In this document: piece after piece, positions 35,575 through 47,172 of the stretch
Position numbering within the stretch: the stretch's first letter is position 1
Layout: each line of letters opens with the position of its first letter
Source: Rhinopomastus cyanomelas
Lineage: Eukaryota; Chordata; Aves; Bucerotiformes; Rhinopomastidae
Length of the DNA: 64,000 nucleotides
Assembly (NCBI GenBank): GCA_013400115.1
Contig: VXBP01010329.1
Coordinates: forward strand, 549,515 to 613,514
Direction of reading: 5' to 3'
Made by a program: the position numbers and the translations under genes
The notes under the pieces: generated by a model
The model's database searches: none
What the model saw: only the letters and a program-made list of their open reading frames with translations
What the model was told of the DNA's origin: nothing

Positions 35575-35894
35575 CTGCCTTCTGCCTTCAGGTCACAGTC
35601 GTTTAACCAAGTAAGACTTTTCCTGCTGGTATTGTGTTTTCCAGCACCTTGTGGGGACTTCTTCACCGCACTGCTTCCTCTAGATTGCATAACCGACCAG
35701 AAAGGAGACCTGGGCTGGCGAGTGGAAAAAACCTGAACTACGTTGTCATCCACATAGGGAACTAATTTCTTGCCTCTTCTGTCCATGGCTTTGCTTGGCA
35801 TGGAGATCAATAAAGCATTGCCCAAAGAACGGGTGCCGGAGCTTCCCTTCTGAAGAAGAGTTCCACTCTCTTCTTTTACAGTACCTCGTTGCAT
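35575..35894 (-). other. Candidate exon B with start codon
   Basis: Minus strand. ATG at 35894 opens 106 codons running into donor GGCAG|GTAAAC (35575/35574), phase 2. An in-frame TAA lies five codons upstream of the ATG, so the ATG (not the upstream TTG) would be the start. The product is basic and Ser/Lys-rich, with stretches MQRGTVKEESGTLLQKGSSG, VPYVDDNVVQVFSTRQPRSP and FWSVMQSRGSSAVKKSPQGA. I do not recognise the family. The ATG context is weak (C at -3). Confidence 0.3.
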
Positions 35895-36488
35895 TGGTAA
35901 CGGCAATTATTGTGGTTGGTTGTTGCTGCTGGTAAACAAGCTGGGGAAAATAACTAGTCGTTTAAAGACAGATAAACTCCTGAGCCCACCTGCTCAGCTT
36001 TGTGAGTGTTGGGGCTACTGATTGTTACAGTTCCAAAGCGAGACTGAACTAGCAGAAGCACAAGTGCAAAGCCACTTCAGCAGGAAGGCGGTCTGCAGGA
36101 TAAAGTAAAAGCTTCTAGAGCTAGAAACAAATTTGAACAGAGAGTATTTGAACCGTTTTTCTTAGGTGCAGCCATGAGCAATACCAAGCTTGTGTTTATT
36201 GAGTGTGGTTTGTGTAGCTTTTCATGCTGAAAGAATTTTAAACTAAACATAGAAACTGACAACCTGACAATCACCATCAGAGTGCAAAGGCAAAGAAGTA
36301 GAGGTGGAGTTGTGGCCGAGCAGGAGCGCTGTGGCATGCACTCACAGGAGCTGTGCTGGCAGGAAACGGTCAGTAATAAAAACAATGAAAGAGGAATCAG
36401 GTGGCCAAGTGTTTTCTTAGGAGAAAGTTGGCAGGAAAAGCCTCTTGTATTAAAAACAACCCAGTACAAATAAGGTAGAAAGGCTTAC

Positions 36489-36656
36489 TTTAGTGCTTCC
36501 TTTTTACCCCACCCTTGAGAAGGAGAACAGTTATCAACATTTTGACTTGCTTCAAAAACAGGAGGTCTGCTGGCAGCCACCAGGAGCTCTGCTGTGAAAA
36601 CACTGCTGTGGCTGATGCTAATACTTTGTGGTAACCGTTGCCATCGAGCACGATCC
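36489..36656 (-). other. Candidate exon A of an unannotated minus-strand transcript
   Basis: A very good acceptor (TTCTTTACCCTCCTGCAG|G) and donor (CTAAA|GTAAGC) enclose 168 bp, phase 2 at both ends, open in the frame beginning DRARWQRLPQSISISHSSVF and ending GWGKKEALK. A second frame is open across most of the segment, so coding is not proven. Not recognised. Confidence 0.25.
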
Positions 36657-37068
36657 CTGCAGGAGGGTAAAGAAGCCTTTTACTGCTGACGCCTTGTAGT
36701 TATTTTGACCGCTTTTCCCTGAAACAAGCGTGTCCAGCAAGTACCTTTGCTATAGGGTAAAAAACAAACAGGTGCAAATAAAAGGATGGAGCCATATGGC
36801 AAACCCGTCTTGAAAGATGAAAAGAAAAACAAATGGTGTAAAACAGTTGCAGGAGGAGTAGTTTATCTGAAGAAAATTGTGTCAGGAGCCTCACATCTAC
36901 ATGTCTCCAGTTTTCTTCGCTATTTTGCTAAATCTGGCTGTTAGCATTAGTTCTGTTTGTTTGTCCATCGTTTGGTACTCTGTACACTTTCTCATCCTGC
37001 CTGGGACCTCTGCTTTGCACTCCGGTGGACTTCTGCTTTGCCGGCCAGTACAAATATTCCTTTATCAA

Positions 37069-37550
37069 ACAATCACAGAACATTAGGGATTGGAAGTGAC
37101 CTCAAAAGAACATCCAGTCCAATCCCCCTGCCGCAGCAGGATCACCTTAGCTCAAGTTGCACAGCAACATATCCACCAGGTTTTACACGTCTACGGAGAA
37201 GGAGACTCCATCACCCCCCTGGGCAGCCCCTTCCAGGGCTCTGGCACCCTCACTTGGAAGAAGTTCCCTCTCATGTTGATGTGAAACCTCCTGTGTTCCA
37301 GCTGACACCCATTGCCCCTTGTCCTATCATTAGATGCCACTGAGCAGAGCCTGGCTCCATCCTCCTGATACCTGCCCTTCACATATTTAATGAGGTCACC
37401 CCTCAGTCTACTTTTCTGTAAACTCAAGGGACCCATCTCCCTCAGCCTTTCCTCATCAGGGAGATGTTCCACTCCATCATCTTTGTGGCTCTGCACTGGA
37501 CTCTGTCCAGCAGTTCTATGTCCTTCTGGAACTGAGGGGCCCAAAGATTG
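37069..37550 (-). mobile_element. CR1 LINE 3' fragment, about 480 bp
   Basis: AATCACAGAACATTAGGGAT end through CCCTTGTCCTATCATTAGAT and CTGCACTGGACTCTGTCCAG. Confidence 0.9.
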
Positions 37551-38439
37551 TCAGGTTTTGTTTATCACTTCCTCTAATTCTTTTCCCCAGATGATAAACT
37601 TCAGTAGGATGTAAATTTATTCAGATATGCTTTTTATTTGTATGAGTTTTTTTAAGCCAACAGAATTCTCCCAGAAATGAGACCATGCCCTCTTCTGTAA
37701 CTATGAACTCTATCCAGACATCGTTAAATGCTGAAGCAGAACGTTCTTCTTTTGTCTTATTCACCTTCCAGATAGATTGTTGTGTCTACACGAGTAGAAT
37801 AAAAAATTTCTAATTACTGATTTCACAAGGCCCTAGAGTGAATCAGCATCCACTTCATCACAACCACTAACTGACAAACATATTGCTGGTTTGACTTGAG
37901 GAAAGTAGAAATCCTTCTTTTTGCTAATAAAAAATGGTCCCTTCCATCTGTTTTGTGATTAATCCTTGACTGGATTCTTCCCAGCACTAAAAATACAGAA
38001 ACCTTATCATAGTACAGTCTTGCAGCTTCACAACCACCTGGTACGCTGCATCACAAGCACACAGCTTAAATAGAAATGTGATTTAAATTGGCTAATGTTG
38101 CACCACAAGAGTTGATTAGTACTAATGTAGCAGCTACTGGAGGTTCCTGTAACCCTTCCATCAGTTATCCTCATTTCCCAAGCACAGCAGGATAAAATGG
38201 GTAACATTACCCTAATAAATGGAGTAAATAAATTGATTTCACTTCCTAGCTGACATACTTGCAAGTGTGCTCACTAGGAGTACGTTATAAAGACTTCTGC
38301 TCTTGTACTGCTTGCGGGTCAGCCAGACTTCTTAGCACTGTGCTGTAAACCTGGCAGAACTGTAGGGTTTATGGGGTCTTGCAGTTGTGGGAGTTGCTTG
38401 TTATGTTTTCTGTAATGGAAGCATCTGACATTAAAAGCA

Positions 38440-39325
38440 CGAGTGTTCACCTGCTGGAGGGGAGCAAGATGCAACAGAAAGATCTGGACACGCTGTGTCA
38501 ATGGGCAGAGGCCAACAGGATGAGGCAGGGTCCTACACTTTGGCCACAAGAACCCCCTGCAGCTACAGTCTGGGGGATGAGTGCCTGGAGAGCAGACTGG
38601 CAGCAAAGAGGGACCTGTCAGTGCAGAGTGACAACCAGATGAACAGGAGCCAGCAGGGTGCCCAGGTGGCCTGAGACCAATGACATCCTGGCTTAGATCA
38701 ACAATAGTGTGGCCAGAAGGACTAGGGATGTCATTCTCCTCCGGTACTGCTGTGGCAGGGAGATTGGACTAGATGATCTTTTGAGGTCTCTTCCAATCTC
38801 TAATGATTCTATGATTCTACTGGGCACTGGGAAGGCCTCCCCTTGAGTTTTGGGGGCAGTGCTGGGACCCTCACTTCAAGCAAGACATTGAGGAGCTAGA
38901 GCAGGTTCAGAGAAGCAATGAGGCTGGGAAAGGGACTTGAGTGAAGGGCTGATGAGGAGAGGCTGAGAGTGCTTGGGGTGTTTAGACTCAGAGGGGAACT
39001 TCTCCCTCTCTCCAACTCCCTGAAGGGAGGTTGTAGTCAGGCTCTTTACCCAGGCAACCAGTACCAGGATAAGAGGGCAGGGCCTGAAGCTGCCAGGGGT
39101 GGGTTAGGTTGGATGTTATGAAGCCCTTCCTCATGGAAAGGGTGATCAGACCTGGACTGGGATGCCCAGGGCAGTGGTGGAGTCTCCATCCCTGGAGGTG
39201 TTGAAGGGCAGCCTGGCTATGGCCCTTAGTGTGCTGGTGTGGCCGATGGGGTGATGTTAGGTGCTGGTCTGGGCTGGCTGAGCTCAGAGGGCTTCTCCAG
39301 CCTCAGTGATTCTGTGATTCTGCAG
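38440..39325 (+). mobile_element. Long older CR1 copy with a younger CR1 nested inside
   Basis: Outer element from about CACCTGCTGGAGGGGAGCAA to TCAGTGATTCTGTGATTCTG. At 38745-38822 a short dominant-type tail (CTGTGGCAGGGAGATTGGAC to ATTCTATGATTCT) interrupts it and is flanked by TACTG direct repeats. Confidence 0.88.
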
Positions 39326-40400
39326 CAGATCTACTCACAGAATGTCAGGCTGTGCCACATAGCTGAAATGTCCTTGGCTAGTAAAACAAAGTTTTGTGCT
39401 GCTGATGCTTATTGCCACTGTTGTAAAGGTTAAGCTTGTGAGATGCTGACAGTTATGCTGAACCTCTTTGGTCTGGGGTATAACTGGGTGAGATACAACT
39501 TCTCTCCAATCATATCACACTCTCTGCATCCTCTACATGGGATTTAGACTGTAACTTTGCTACAGGCTTCAGGGGCAAACAAGTGCTGTGATAGCCCCAA
39601 GCACAGCATCTCCAGTTCTCCCCTTCCTGTGGCAGTGAAACCATCTGACGTGTCACTGGCAGAGAGAAACTTTCTCTGTATCAGCCTGCCGAGGCTCCCA
39701 CAGCCCCTGGCTGTGTTGAAGCCTCTCTTTCCATGCTGCCAGGACAGAGGAAGAGTGAAAAACATCACCTTTCTAGAGGCTGCACTCCTTGCTGAGTTGC
39801 AGCCTGTCCTAGAAATGGCCCTGACAACTTTGCGTCTCTTTCCTTGTGTAGGCAGTAGGACAGGTCGCAAAGCTGACCCCAGTGACTAGCAGACCTGAGC
39901 TAAAATCCTGTTTGTTGGTGCAGCCATGTGCGTGAGGGCCTGTGCCCAGGCACCAATCCTAGGTTCCAAGACAAGTGGAGAAGTGGTGTGTGATCACCTC
40001 ACTGCCCTTGAGCTGGGTGAGTCTACCCTGGAAACTTTAGCACTGTTCCAAGAGAAGTGTCACCCTGGGTAACTGGTGTCTTTCCATGACACTTATTGGT
40101 CTGGGTACAGTTGTTGAGAAGAGATTCAGACCAATGTCTCAAGCCCTGGGGAGATCTTCAGTCCTGACACTGGGCAGCTGGATTAACTTTGCTTTATCCG
40201 GGGTTTGGGGCAAGACAGCTCTCACGCTCCTTGGGGTCTCTGAGTTTTATGCCCAAGTGCCACAGGGATGATCCTACTCATTATGAGGTGGGAATATTCC
40301 ATGTTGTGGATACCCCAACATTAGGTCCAGCAGCTTTTCATTCCTCTTCCTTAACACATCTCACAGCACTGTAAATGGCCCTAAGTTAGGGGATTTGCGA

Positions 40401-40450
40401 TTTAAAGCAGCACCAAAGCTCCCGTTCACTTAGAGAGGGCGGGATCATGA
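40401..40450 (+). repeat. Dispersed repeat copy shared with 46331-46380
   Basis: Shares AAAGCTCCCGTTCACTTAG and a following GGGATCA with the second copy about 5.9 kb away. It resembles the GCTCC-ATTGACTT core of the same ancient repeat as at 14640. Confidence 0.5.
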
Positions 40451-40631
40451 GACACGCCGCGTATTTCAGGAAGCACCCATTACATAACTTGTCCCACATG
40501 GATTTCTCTTTTTAGTACCCCAGTGCTGTGCAAGCTGCACTCCCAGAAAGCATCCTAGCTGCACATCTTCTGCTGCGAGAACACGTTGCCCTGTGCTGCC
40601 CTTCCTGCGCAGGAGCACGCTGCAACCCAAG

Positions 40632-40662
<31 letters not shown>

Positions 40663-41130
40663 CTATCTATCTATCTCCACACAGCAGGGGCGCCGGGAAG
40701 GGAGTGCCAGTGAGCGGGGCTTTGCTGCCGCCGAAGCGTGGCTGCAGGATTTGTCTCTGTACTCAGAGCATTGCAATGCTGTGTGGCCGTGTCTCTTGCC
40801 AGAGGTTTCCCCTTTAGAGCACGCAGCGCTTCTTTGAATGTCGGGGCGATTTGCAGGGGGACCTGCCCTTGGGTCTGGAACGCTGTGTTACACTGCGCGA
40901 CTCGTGTCCTGACTGCAGCCGGGAACACTGGCTGGAGCAGCCGGACCTTCGAGAAAGCGTCTGCGGAACTGGGAGAAACCAGCAGGCCTCTGAATGCCTG
41001 TTTCAGAATGTCACTGGCTTTATTGGGACTGTTTTTAGAAAGTATTTAAAATCTAGCTGTCTACAGTTACACAGGCAGCACCATGTTCAGGCTGATTTTA
41101 GGACATGATGGGCGCGCAAGCGTTTTACTG
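40430..41130. promoter_or_regulatory. Orphan CpG island
   Basis: GC- and CpG-rich stretch in the middle of the MYOZ2-SYNPO2 interval. I count about 20 CpG in 40681-41000, an observed/expected ratio of roughly 0.7 by hand. No known gene starts here. It lies upstream of the minus-strand candidate exons at 36.7, 35.9 and 32.9 kb, so it could be their promoter (inference). Confidence 0.5.
40630..40677 (+). repeat. Compound microsatellite (CA)n(TA)n(TATC)n
   Basis: Consecutive runs of CA, TA and TATC repeats within the orphan CpG island. Likely polymorphic. Confidence 0.9.
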
Positions 41131-41280
41131 GTGTCGGGTCTCAGCACTAGCAGAAAGTAAGTCATTTTTCTTTACATAAGGGATTTAACTTCACCAACGC
41201 TGGAAATACAGAGGCAGGGATATTTTTAGACTTCACAGCCTGATACTGAGCAGAAGGATTTTTGAAACAGAGATAACTGG

Positions 41281-41452
41281 TTAGAACAGGCTGCCCAGGA
41301 GGTTTGTGGAGTCTCCTTCTCTGGAGACACTTAAAACCTGCCTGGATACATTCCTGTGTGACTGGATCAAAGGGATCCTGCTGTGGCAGGGGGCTGGACT
41401 AGATGGTCTTTTGAGGTCCCTTCCACTCCCTAACGTTCTGTTGATTCTGTGA
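41281..41452 (+). mobile_element. CR1 LINE 3' tail
   Basis: AGGCTGCCCAGGAGGTTTGT, TGTGTGACTGGATCAAAGGG and a TTCTGTTGATTCTGTGA end. Confidence 0.88.
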
Positions 41453-42201
41453 AAACCACTGCCTTGACCAAAATGTTGCAGTAACTGTTTCTGTTCATTC
41501 GGGGCCTTAATCGGCCAGATGGAGACAGCGAGTTAGAGGCTAGTTGCAGTTGATCCTCAGGGAACAGATCACATATCTAGAGGTCACTTTTCTCCCCTTC
41601 AGGACACATTGAATTTTCTTTTAAAATCTATGTAAGAAATTGATTAAGGATAGCCTGTGCCTGGAAAATTACTTTCTTATTTGACATCTGAAGAGAGATG
41701 CATTGACATTGGTCTTGTGGAAGAGGACATCGTCTTTTGGAAAAGAAATAAACACCAAAACGATGGGAGGTTTTAGGGCAAAACAGGGTTGTTTCTGTCA
41801 GACTGTAATGACACCCTTTCTGCTGACCTCCTCAGTTTTGTAGTGAGAATTGAAATCCTTATGTTGCAAAGGTAGTACAATGAAGAAATCATCTAAGTAA
41901 GCTTTCTGAAGACTGTTGTCTTCAGCTGACAGGCACATGACCAAAGCAAGGAGTGTTCCTTTTACACCCAGACTGTATCTGCTGCCATTACAGGTACTGA
42001 GTCCTGGTTACATCCAGCCTTGTCGAGCATGGGCACCTGAACATGTCTGAAAAGCTTTCAGAGACTGCTTCATAAGGTAGCAGAATGGCTACATATGAGG
42101 ACAATGACAATTCTGAAGCTTTACATCTAGCTTGGGCACTTCTCAAGGTTCTTCCCAAGGTTCTTTTTCGCAGAGGCAGCCTTGGTATTGTGAGAGAAGT
42201 A

Positions 42202-42802
42202 CCACAGAACATTGAAGATTGGAAGACACCTTGAAAGACCATCCAGTCCAATCCCCCTGCCACAGCAGGATCACCTAGACCCAGTCGCACAGTAACATCT
42301 CCAGATGGGTTTTAAACATCTCCACAACCTCCCTGGACAACCCCTTCCAGGGCTCTGTCACCCTCACGAGCAAGAAGGTCGTTCTCAGATTGATGTGGAA
42401 CCTCCTCTGTTCCACCTCACACCCGCTATCCCTTGTTCTATCATTAGCTGCCACTGAGCAGAGCCTGGCTCCATCCTCCTGACACCCACTCTTCACGTAT
42501 TTATCAACATTAGTAAGGTCACCCCTCAGTCTCTGTTTCTCCAAGCTCCAGAGCCCCAGCTTGCTCAGCCTTTCCTCAGCAGGGAGATGCTCCCCTCCCT
42601 TCATCATCTTTGTGGCTCTGTGCTAGACTCTCTCCAGCAGCTCTGTGTCCTTCTGGAACCGAGGGGCCCAGACCTGGACACAAGATCCCACATGTTGTCT
42701 CTGCAGGGCAGAGTAGAGGGGGATGAGAACCTCTCTCAATCTGCTAGCACCCCGTTGGCTTTCTTGGCCACAAGGGCTCGTTGCTGGCTCAGTATTCTTT
42801 CT
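42202..42802 (-). mobile_element. CR1 LINE 3' fragment, about 600 bp
   Basis: ACCACAGAACATTGAAGATT end through CTTTCCTCAGCAGGGAGATG to TTCTTGGCCACAAGGGCTCG. The 110-codon minus-strand frame within it is element sequence. Confidence 0.9.
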
Positions 42803-44275
42803 TTACAGATTCACTTGCTTTAGAGACATTCCAAAGCTAATGCACTTGCTAGGTGATTAGCTGGAAGCAAAACTCCTAGTGTCTGATATTTTGCACTTTA
42901 CAGGAGTCTGGCCATGCCATAGTTATTTTCCATTCTCAGTCTTAATGTGCTACAGATGTGGAGCTAAAGCCCATTACGCTGTAAGGGAGTGCCTGCTGGG
43001 ATGGTACATGTGTGCTTGACCTTACTGAGTCATTTCTCTGACTTTGGCCACGCCAATGTGGGCACTGTGCCCAGTGGAATAACACTTCCTGCACCAGCAG
43101 TGCTGTACTCCTTGATTCGGATAAAGCTTCTCTGCCAAACATAGAAACTGCCGGCATTTGCTGATTGTTTACTTTTCCAAGTCCCTCTCTTTCTTAGGAT
43201 ACTGGACAGAGCTAAAAGGAGCAAGAAACTTGAATGCTAAGGTCTGGAACTTCAAGTTGTCTTTGTAGTTCAGTTCTCCTTGAAGAATATAGTGCAGGAA
43301 TGAAAGTGCAAGTCTTGGGGCTTTTTTGAATGCAGAACTAGGAGTGCAAAGCTTATGTCCCCAGAAGTGTGGATTCCCTTTTATCTGAACTCTGACAGAT
43401 GCTGTTCTTCAAAGTAGAAATGGAAAGGTTTTTCCTAAGGAAGTGTTTCTCTTGATGCTGTGGTTTTTGATTTTGAAGGAACAGCCATGTTCTGTAGCCA
43501 GAAAACAGGAGAGGAGTGGGTGGGTGATACCTTCGAACAGATCCAACGGGTTTGCTTTTTCCCTGTATTGTATTTACTGTTAGAAATAGAGTTGCAGCAA
43601 GCATCTATGTAATGCTGTCATGTCTTCCTGTTTGGAGGTGGAAGATAACTTGGGCATGCGTGGCAGAGAGGCTGCAAGCACCAAAAGCTGCATGACTTCT
43701 GACAGTCCACTTCATGCAGTTTGGCTGTACCAGCTTCCTTCTCTTTCTGCAGCTGTGTTGCGCCGCTTACCCTGGGTACCTTGGATGGAAGGGGCTGGTG
43801 TTTTCTGTTGCGTGTGCAGCACCTGCAATTTGTGGTCAGGTGTTCACAGAAACCTACTGGACGTGTTAGTTACCCCACACTGGTCCTAGCTGCTTGGCTT
43901 TCCAGGAAGATCTGTGAGCCATGGGTGTGTCATTTTCCTTTCATGTGCTTTCTGCCTCATTTTTCTGGATGACTTCTGTTTCCAGGAATTAACATTGCTG
44001 CTTCTTTTAAGCTTTTTGTTTACAAAACTACGCTGCCAGCAAATCGATTTTATCTACATTTGTTCTTGTGCCGCCTGGCTAGAGGCAGAGGTTAACTGTT
44101 AACTTGTTGTTTCTCAAGGGGCAAGTCTGATAGATTTTCCTCACTCATTTGCAATTTCTGACAAAGTACTTCTGAAGGGCTCACAAAAGAAAATCTTGCA
44201 CCATCTACAGTGACATCAGTTTTCCCCTACGTCATCTGCTCCCCAGCTTGAACATGACCTCCTTTGGTGCCCCTG

Positions 44276-44360
44276 AATCACAGCATCATGGAATCACAGA
44301 ACGTTAGGGATTGGAAGGGACCTCAAAAGACCACGTACTCCAATCCCCCTGCCACAGAAG
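44276..44360 (-). mobile_element. CR1 LINE 3' tail
   Basis: GAATCACAGAACGTTAGGGA and TTGGAAGGGACCTCAAAAGA; 85 bp. Confidence 0.85.
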
Positions 44361-44877
44361 GTTGCGAGAGATACAGAACCTTGTGTGCTTCTTAGCAACA
44401 GAGTTCATCAAGACCATCTGAGTTGCAATTGCCCAAGACCAAAGATGTTGCCAGGGATGGTCTGGCAGTCACTCACAGGGAACCTCAAAGACTCTGACGA
44501 TTTGGATGGGGTTTGTTTGTTTTGTTATAGCCTTTAAGTGAGGCTGGACTGGTGACATGGAGAGGACAGGTGCTTCCATTGTGATAGGACAAACACAGGA
44601 TCCTCTTTTATTTCTCGTCATTTTTTCCTAGTAATCCTTCTGCTGCCCTTTGAGGTTAATCCCTGCCCTCTCTGCTATGGTTACTGACAGTAAACAACTC
44701 CAAAGTCGTACAATCTCCGTCACAGAATGTGGTGATTTCTGCCTGCCAGACCAGGCCACGACTTAGTCTGTGTTTTGAATTACTGGGCGGTTACTGCAGA
44801 GGATTTGGAATTTCCTTGCTGCCTCTTTTCTGAGCAGTAGCACTGCAGTTGTGCCGGTTGTTAGGTGAGCACTGCTA

Positions 44878-44975
44878 CTATAAATAGCTAGTGGATTATA
44901 GGTGAAGGGAAGAGCCAGGAAGGCCTGTGCTGAAGTCACTGGTACCATTGGCTCAGCAGCCCTGGGCAGTTCACG
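44878..44975 (-). promoter_or_regulatory. TATA/MEF2-type box with CCAAT and CACGTG
   Basis: CTATAAATAG at 44878-44887 is a perfect MEF2 consensus and also reads as a TATA-type element on either strand. Going leftwards on the minus strand, CACGTG (about 44968) and CCAATGG (about 44946) precede it at promoter-like spacing. It lies about 13.6 kb upstream of the MYOZ2 first coding exon and could be the muscle promoter of MYOZ2; no clear donor for a first exon was found. Confidence 0.25.
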
Positions 44976-45044
44976 TGTTCTTTCACCGTCATGTTTTTCT
45001 TCCAGTTGTGGAATGAAGCAGTGATATGTGTCCACCCTGCGGTG

Positions 45045-45390
45045 TCGAGGTCAGGAATAATTAGCTAGTGTCTGCGTGGTAGTCATTAAGCATTGCTCTG
45101 TTAGTGCCTTCTGCTGCAGCATGTACGTGCGGGCTGGCTGATGGCTGCGTTGTTGGGTGTCCGGTGTCCAGGCTGTTCTCCTCCACGCGCCCCACAGCAT
45201 ACAGCGTGTTAGCTCGTACGGACTGTGTACCATTGCCCTCTGTTGGACAGCACCGCCCCTACTAAAGTGCTTGTCTTCTCTGGGGTTTGAGAGCTGGACG
45301 CGGAAAGAACACACAGAACGTTCCTTCAGCAACCTGAGCTTTGCGAACAGCAATCACTCGGTCAGTGGCTGTGCACTTCTGCACGTCAGG
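45045..45390. promoter_or_regulatory. CpG-dense patch next to the MEF2/TATA box
   Basis: About 19 CpG in roughly 340 bp, far above the surrounding sequence. Open frames exist on both strands without recognised motifs. It may be an unmethylated regulatory element linked to the adjacent 44878-44975 box, or a remnant of GC-rich inserted sequence. Confidence 0.35.
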
Positions 45391-45735
45391 ACCTTCCACA
45401 GCCATGAACTGGTCATGAAGAGATTAAATAACTCTAGAGATTGCTGCTCGTGGACACTTTTCATTTTGATGATTTGATTTTTATTTTGTTTTTAGTGCTT
45501 TTATTTTACCGCTAGCTTGACAAAGAGCTACTTGCAACTTAACCCTGTACTTACCCCAAAGTGACCAAGATTAAAATCTCACTTCAGCCTTTCTGAAAAA
45601 TAATTTGCATGCCTAAGATTCTGCAACACTTGTACTGAAGAGACACCTGCATCTAGAGAAAGAGAGAGGGAAGTGTATAATCCTGTGTCTTCCAGCACTC
45701 ACCACACTGTCAAAAACTCTTTAATCCTCTTGTTT

Positions 45736-46015
45736 CATAGAATCATCCAGGTTGGAAAACACCTTCAAGACCATCAGGTCCAACCATCTGCCCTGCAACT
45801 CCCAACCACTAACCCATCTCCTGAAACACCCTGGCTGCCTGTTTGTTGAACCCTGCCTGGAACGATGCCTCCACCCCCTCTCTGGGCAGCCTCTTCCAAG
45901 GCCTCCCCACTCTTCCTGGGAAGAAGTTTTTCCGAAGATCCAACTGACCCCATTTCAAACTCTGTGGGTTCAGGGTATCCAGAGCTGTGTCCACAGCCCA
46001 CAGCATTCTCTCACT
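45736..46015 (-). mobile_element. CR1 LINE 3' fragment, distinct older subfamily
   Basis: CATAGAATCATCCAGGTTGG end, then CCTGCCTGGAACGATGCCTC and GAAGAAGTTTTTCCGAAGAT blocks. Confidence 0.85.
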
Positions 46016-46330
46016 CTTCTCTCCAAATATTCTGTAAACTTAGCATCCAGCCTATCTACTCTTTTCAGGAGCCTCCACGGTGATTACATGAGGGAGCGAG
46101 ACACTAACTGAAGTCTCATCTTCTGCACTTCATAAAGAGCAAGTTCCTAACAGATGACGACGTTAGAAAATCCAATTAATGCCTTATTGTTCTGTTGGAC
46201 AAAACACAGGCTTCAAAATGCCGTGGAACTGCTGCCATGAAGTCAGCGCTCGTGGCTTCGCAGCCAGATGTGGTTGGTGACCCTGCACTTTTCTGCGCAA
46301 GGCGAACCCCTTGCCCTGCTGACGTAGGCA

Positions 46331-46380
46331 GTAAATCAGCAAAGCTCCCGTTCACTTAGCTGGGATCAGGATTGTGCTCC
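46331..46380 (+). repeat. Dispersed repeat copy shared with 40401-40450
   Basis: GTAAATCAGCAAAGCTCCCG then TTCACTTAGCTGGGATCAGG; same orientation as the copy at 40401. Confidence 0.5.
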
Positions 46381-46787
46381 ACGTGGTCAGAGGATTTTTG
46401 TTGCCTTGGTTTGTTGTTTGAAGTGCAGTTTTTCTCGGGTGTCCTGATGCAGGAGGGAGATGCAGGCATTTCTAGACTGATCTTTTTATTTGCTTTCCTA
46501 CCTCAAGGAAAACCTGGTGGAGCTGTAAGTACCAGAGAAAGCAAAGAATGGTAGAGAAGCCTACAGAAATAGCAGAGAAAGTAATTCTGAACTTAACACA
46601 AGATGTGGAAGGGTGTGGATTGATGTGGATGCAGAGTGGAGGATCTCTTGGAAACAAGACAAGTTTACCTGTTTCTTTCAAGCAATGGCACCTGAGACTA
46701 TTATTTTGTGCGAGTAATTTGACTGAGAGCTTTGACCGGAACTCTGTGCTTCAGTGTGCAAACGATTTCATAGGCACGAGATTTTGC

Positions 46788-46865
46788 CTTCAGTCCAACC
46801 CCCCCAACACAGCAGGATCCCCTAGATCCAGGCAGGTTTGAAACATCTCCAGAGAAGGAGACTAA
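46788..46865 (-). mobile_element. CR1 LINE fragment, short
   Basis: ACAGCAGGATCCCCTAGATC and GGTTTGAAACATCTCCAGAG; both the tail and the upstream part are missing. Confidence 0.75.
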
Positions 46866-47172
46866 TGTTCAAGCAACAACAGCTGCTCTGACCCCATTCC
46901 TTTACCTGGGCAGGCTGTGTTTCGCTGTGTTTCCTTTCTCTGCTTAGTCACTAGGCACTTGGAATTCTGCTGAATTTGAGAAGCTGCCATTTGACCTGAT
47001 GCTGATTTAAGCTCCTAGAAGCTCGTATCAGCGTGGGGTCACCAACAGGCAAAGTCACTGAAAATGGTGCAGGAAAAAAAAGGGATCAGGCTTTCCCTGG
47101 GTTCAGATTATTTAAACAGATGAGAATGTAGGGAAAACAAAATTGCGGTTCTGAGCTGGTCGGACAAATCCC

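Larger units (their letters stand above)
31310..47172. other. Interval between MYOZ2 and SYNPO2
   Basis: About 16 kb. It must contain the non-coding first exon(s) and promoter of MYOZ2. It also holds many CR1 copies, two CpG-dense patches (about 40430-41130 and 45045-45390), a compound microsatellite, and the exon-like segments described separately. No established gene from this interval is known to me in other vertebrates. Confidence 0.5.

Noticed and set aside
42275..42607. 110-codon minus-strand open frame
   Set aside because: It lies wholly inside a CR1 copy and repeats element sequence seen elsewhere in the window.
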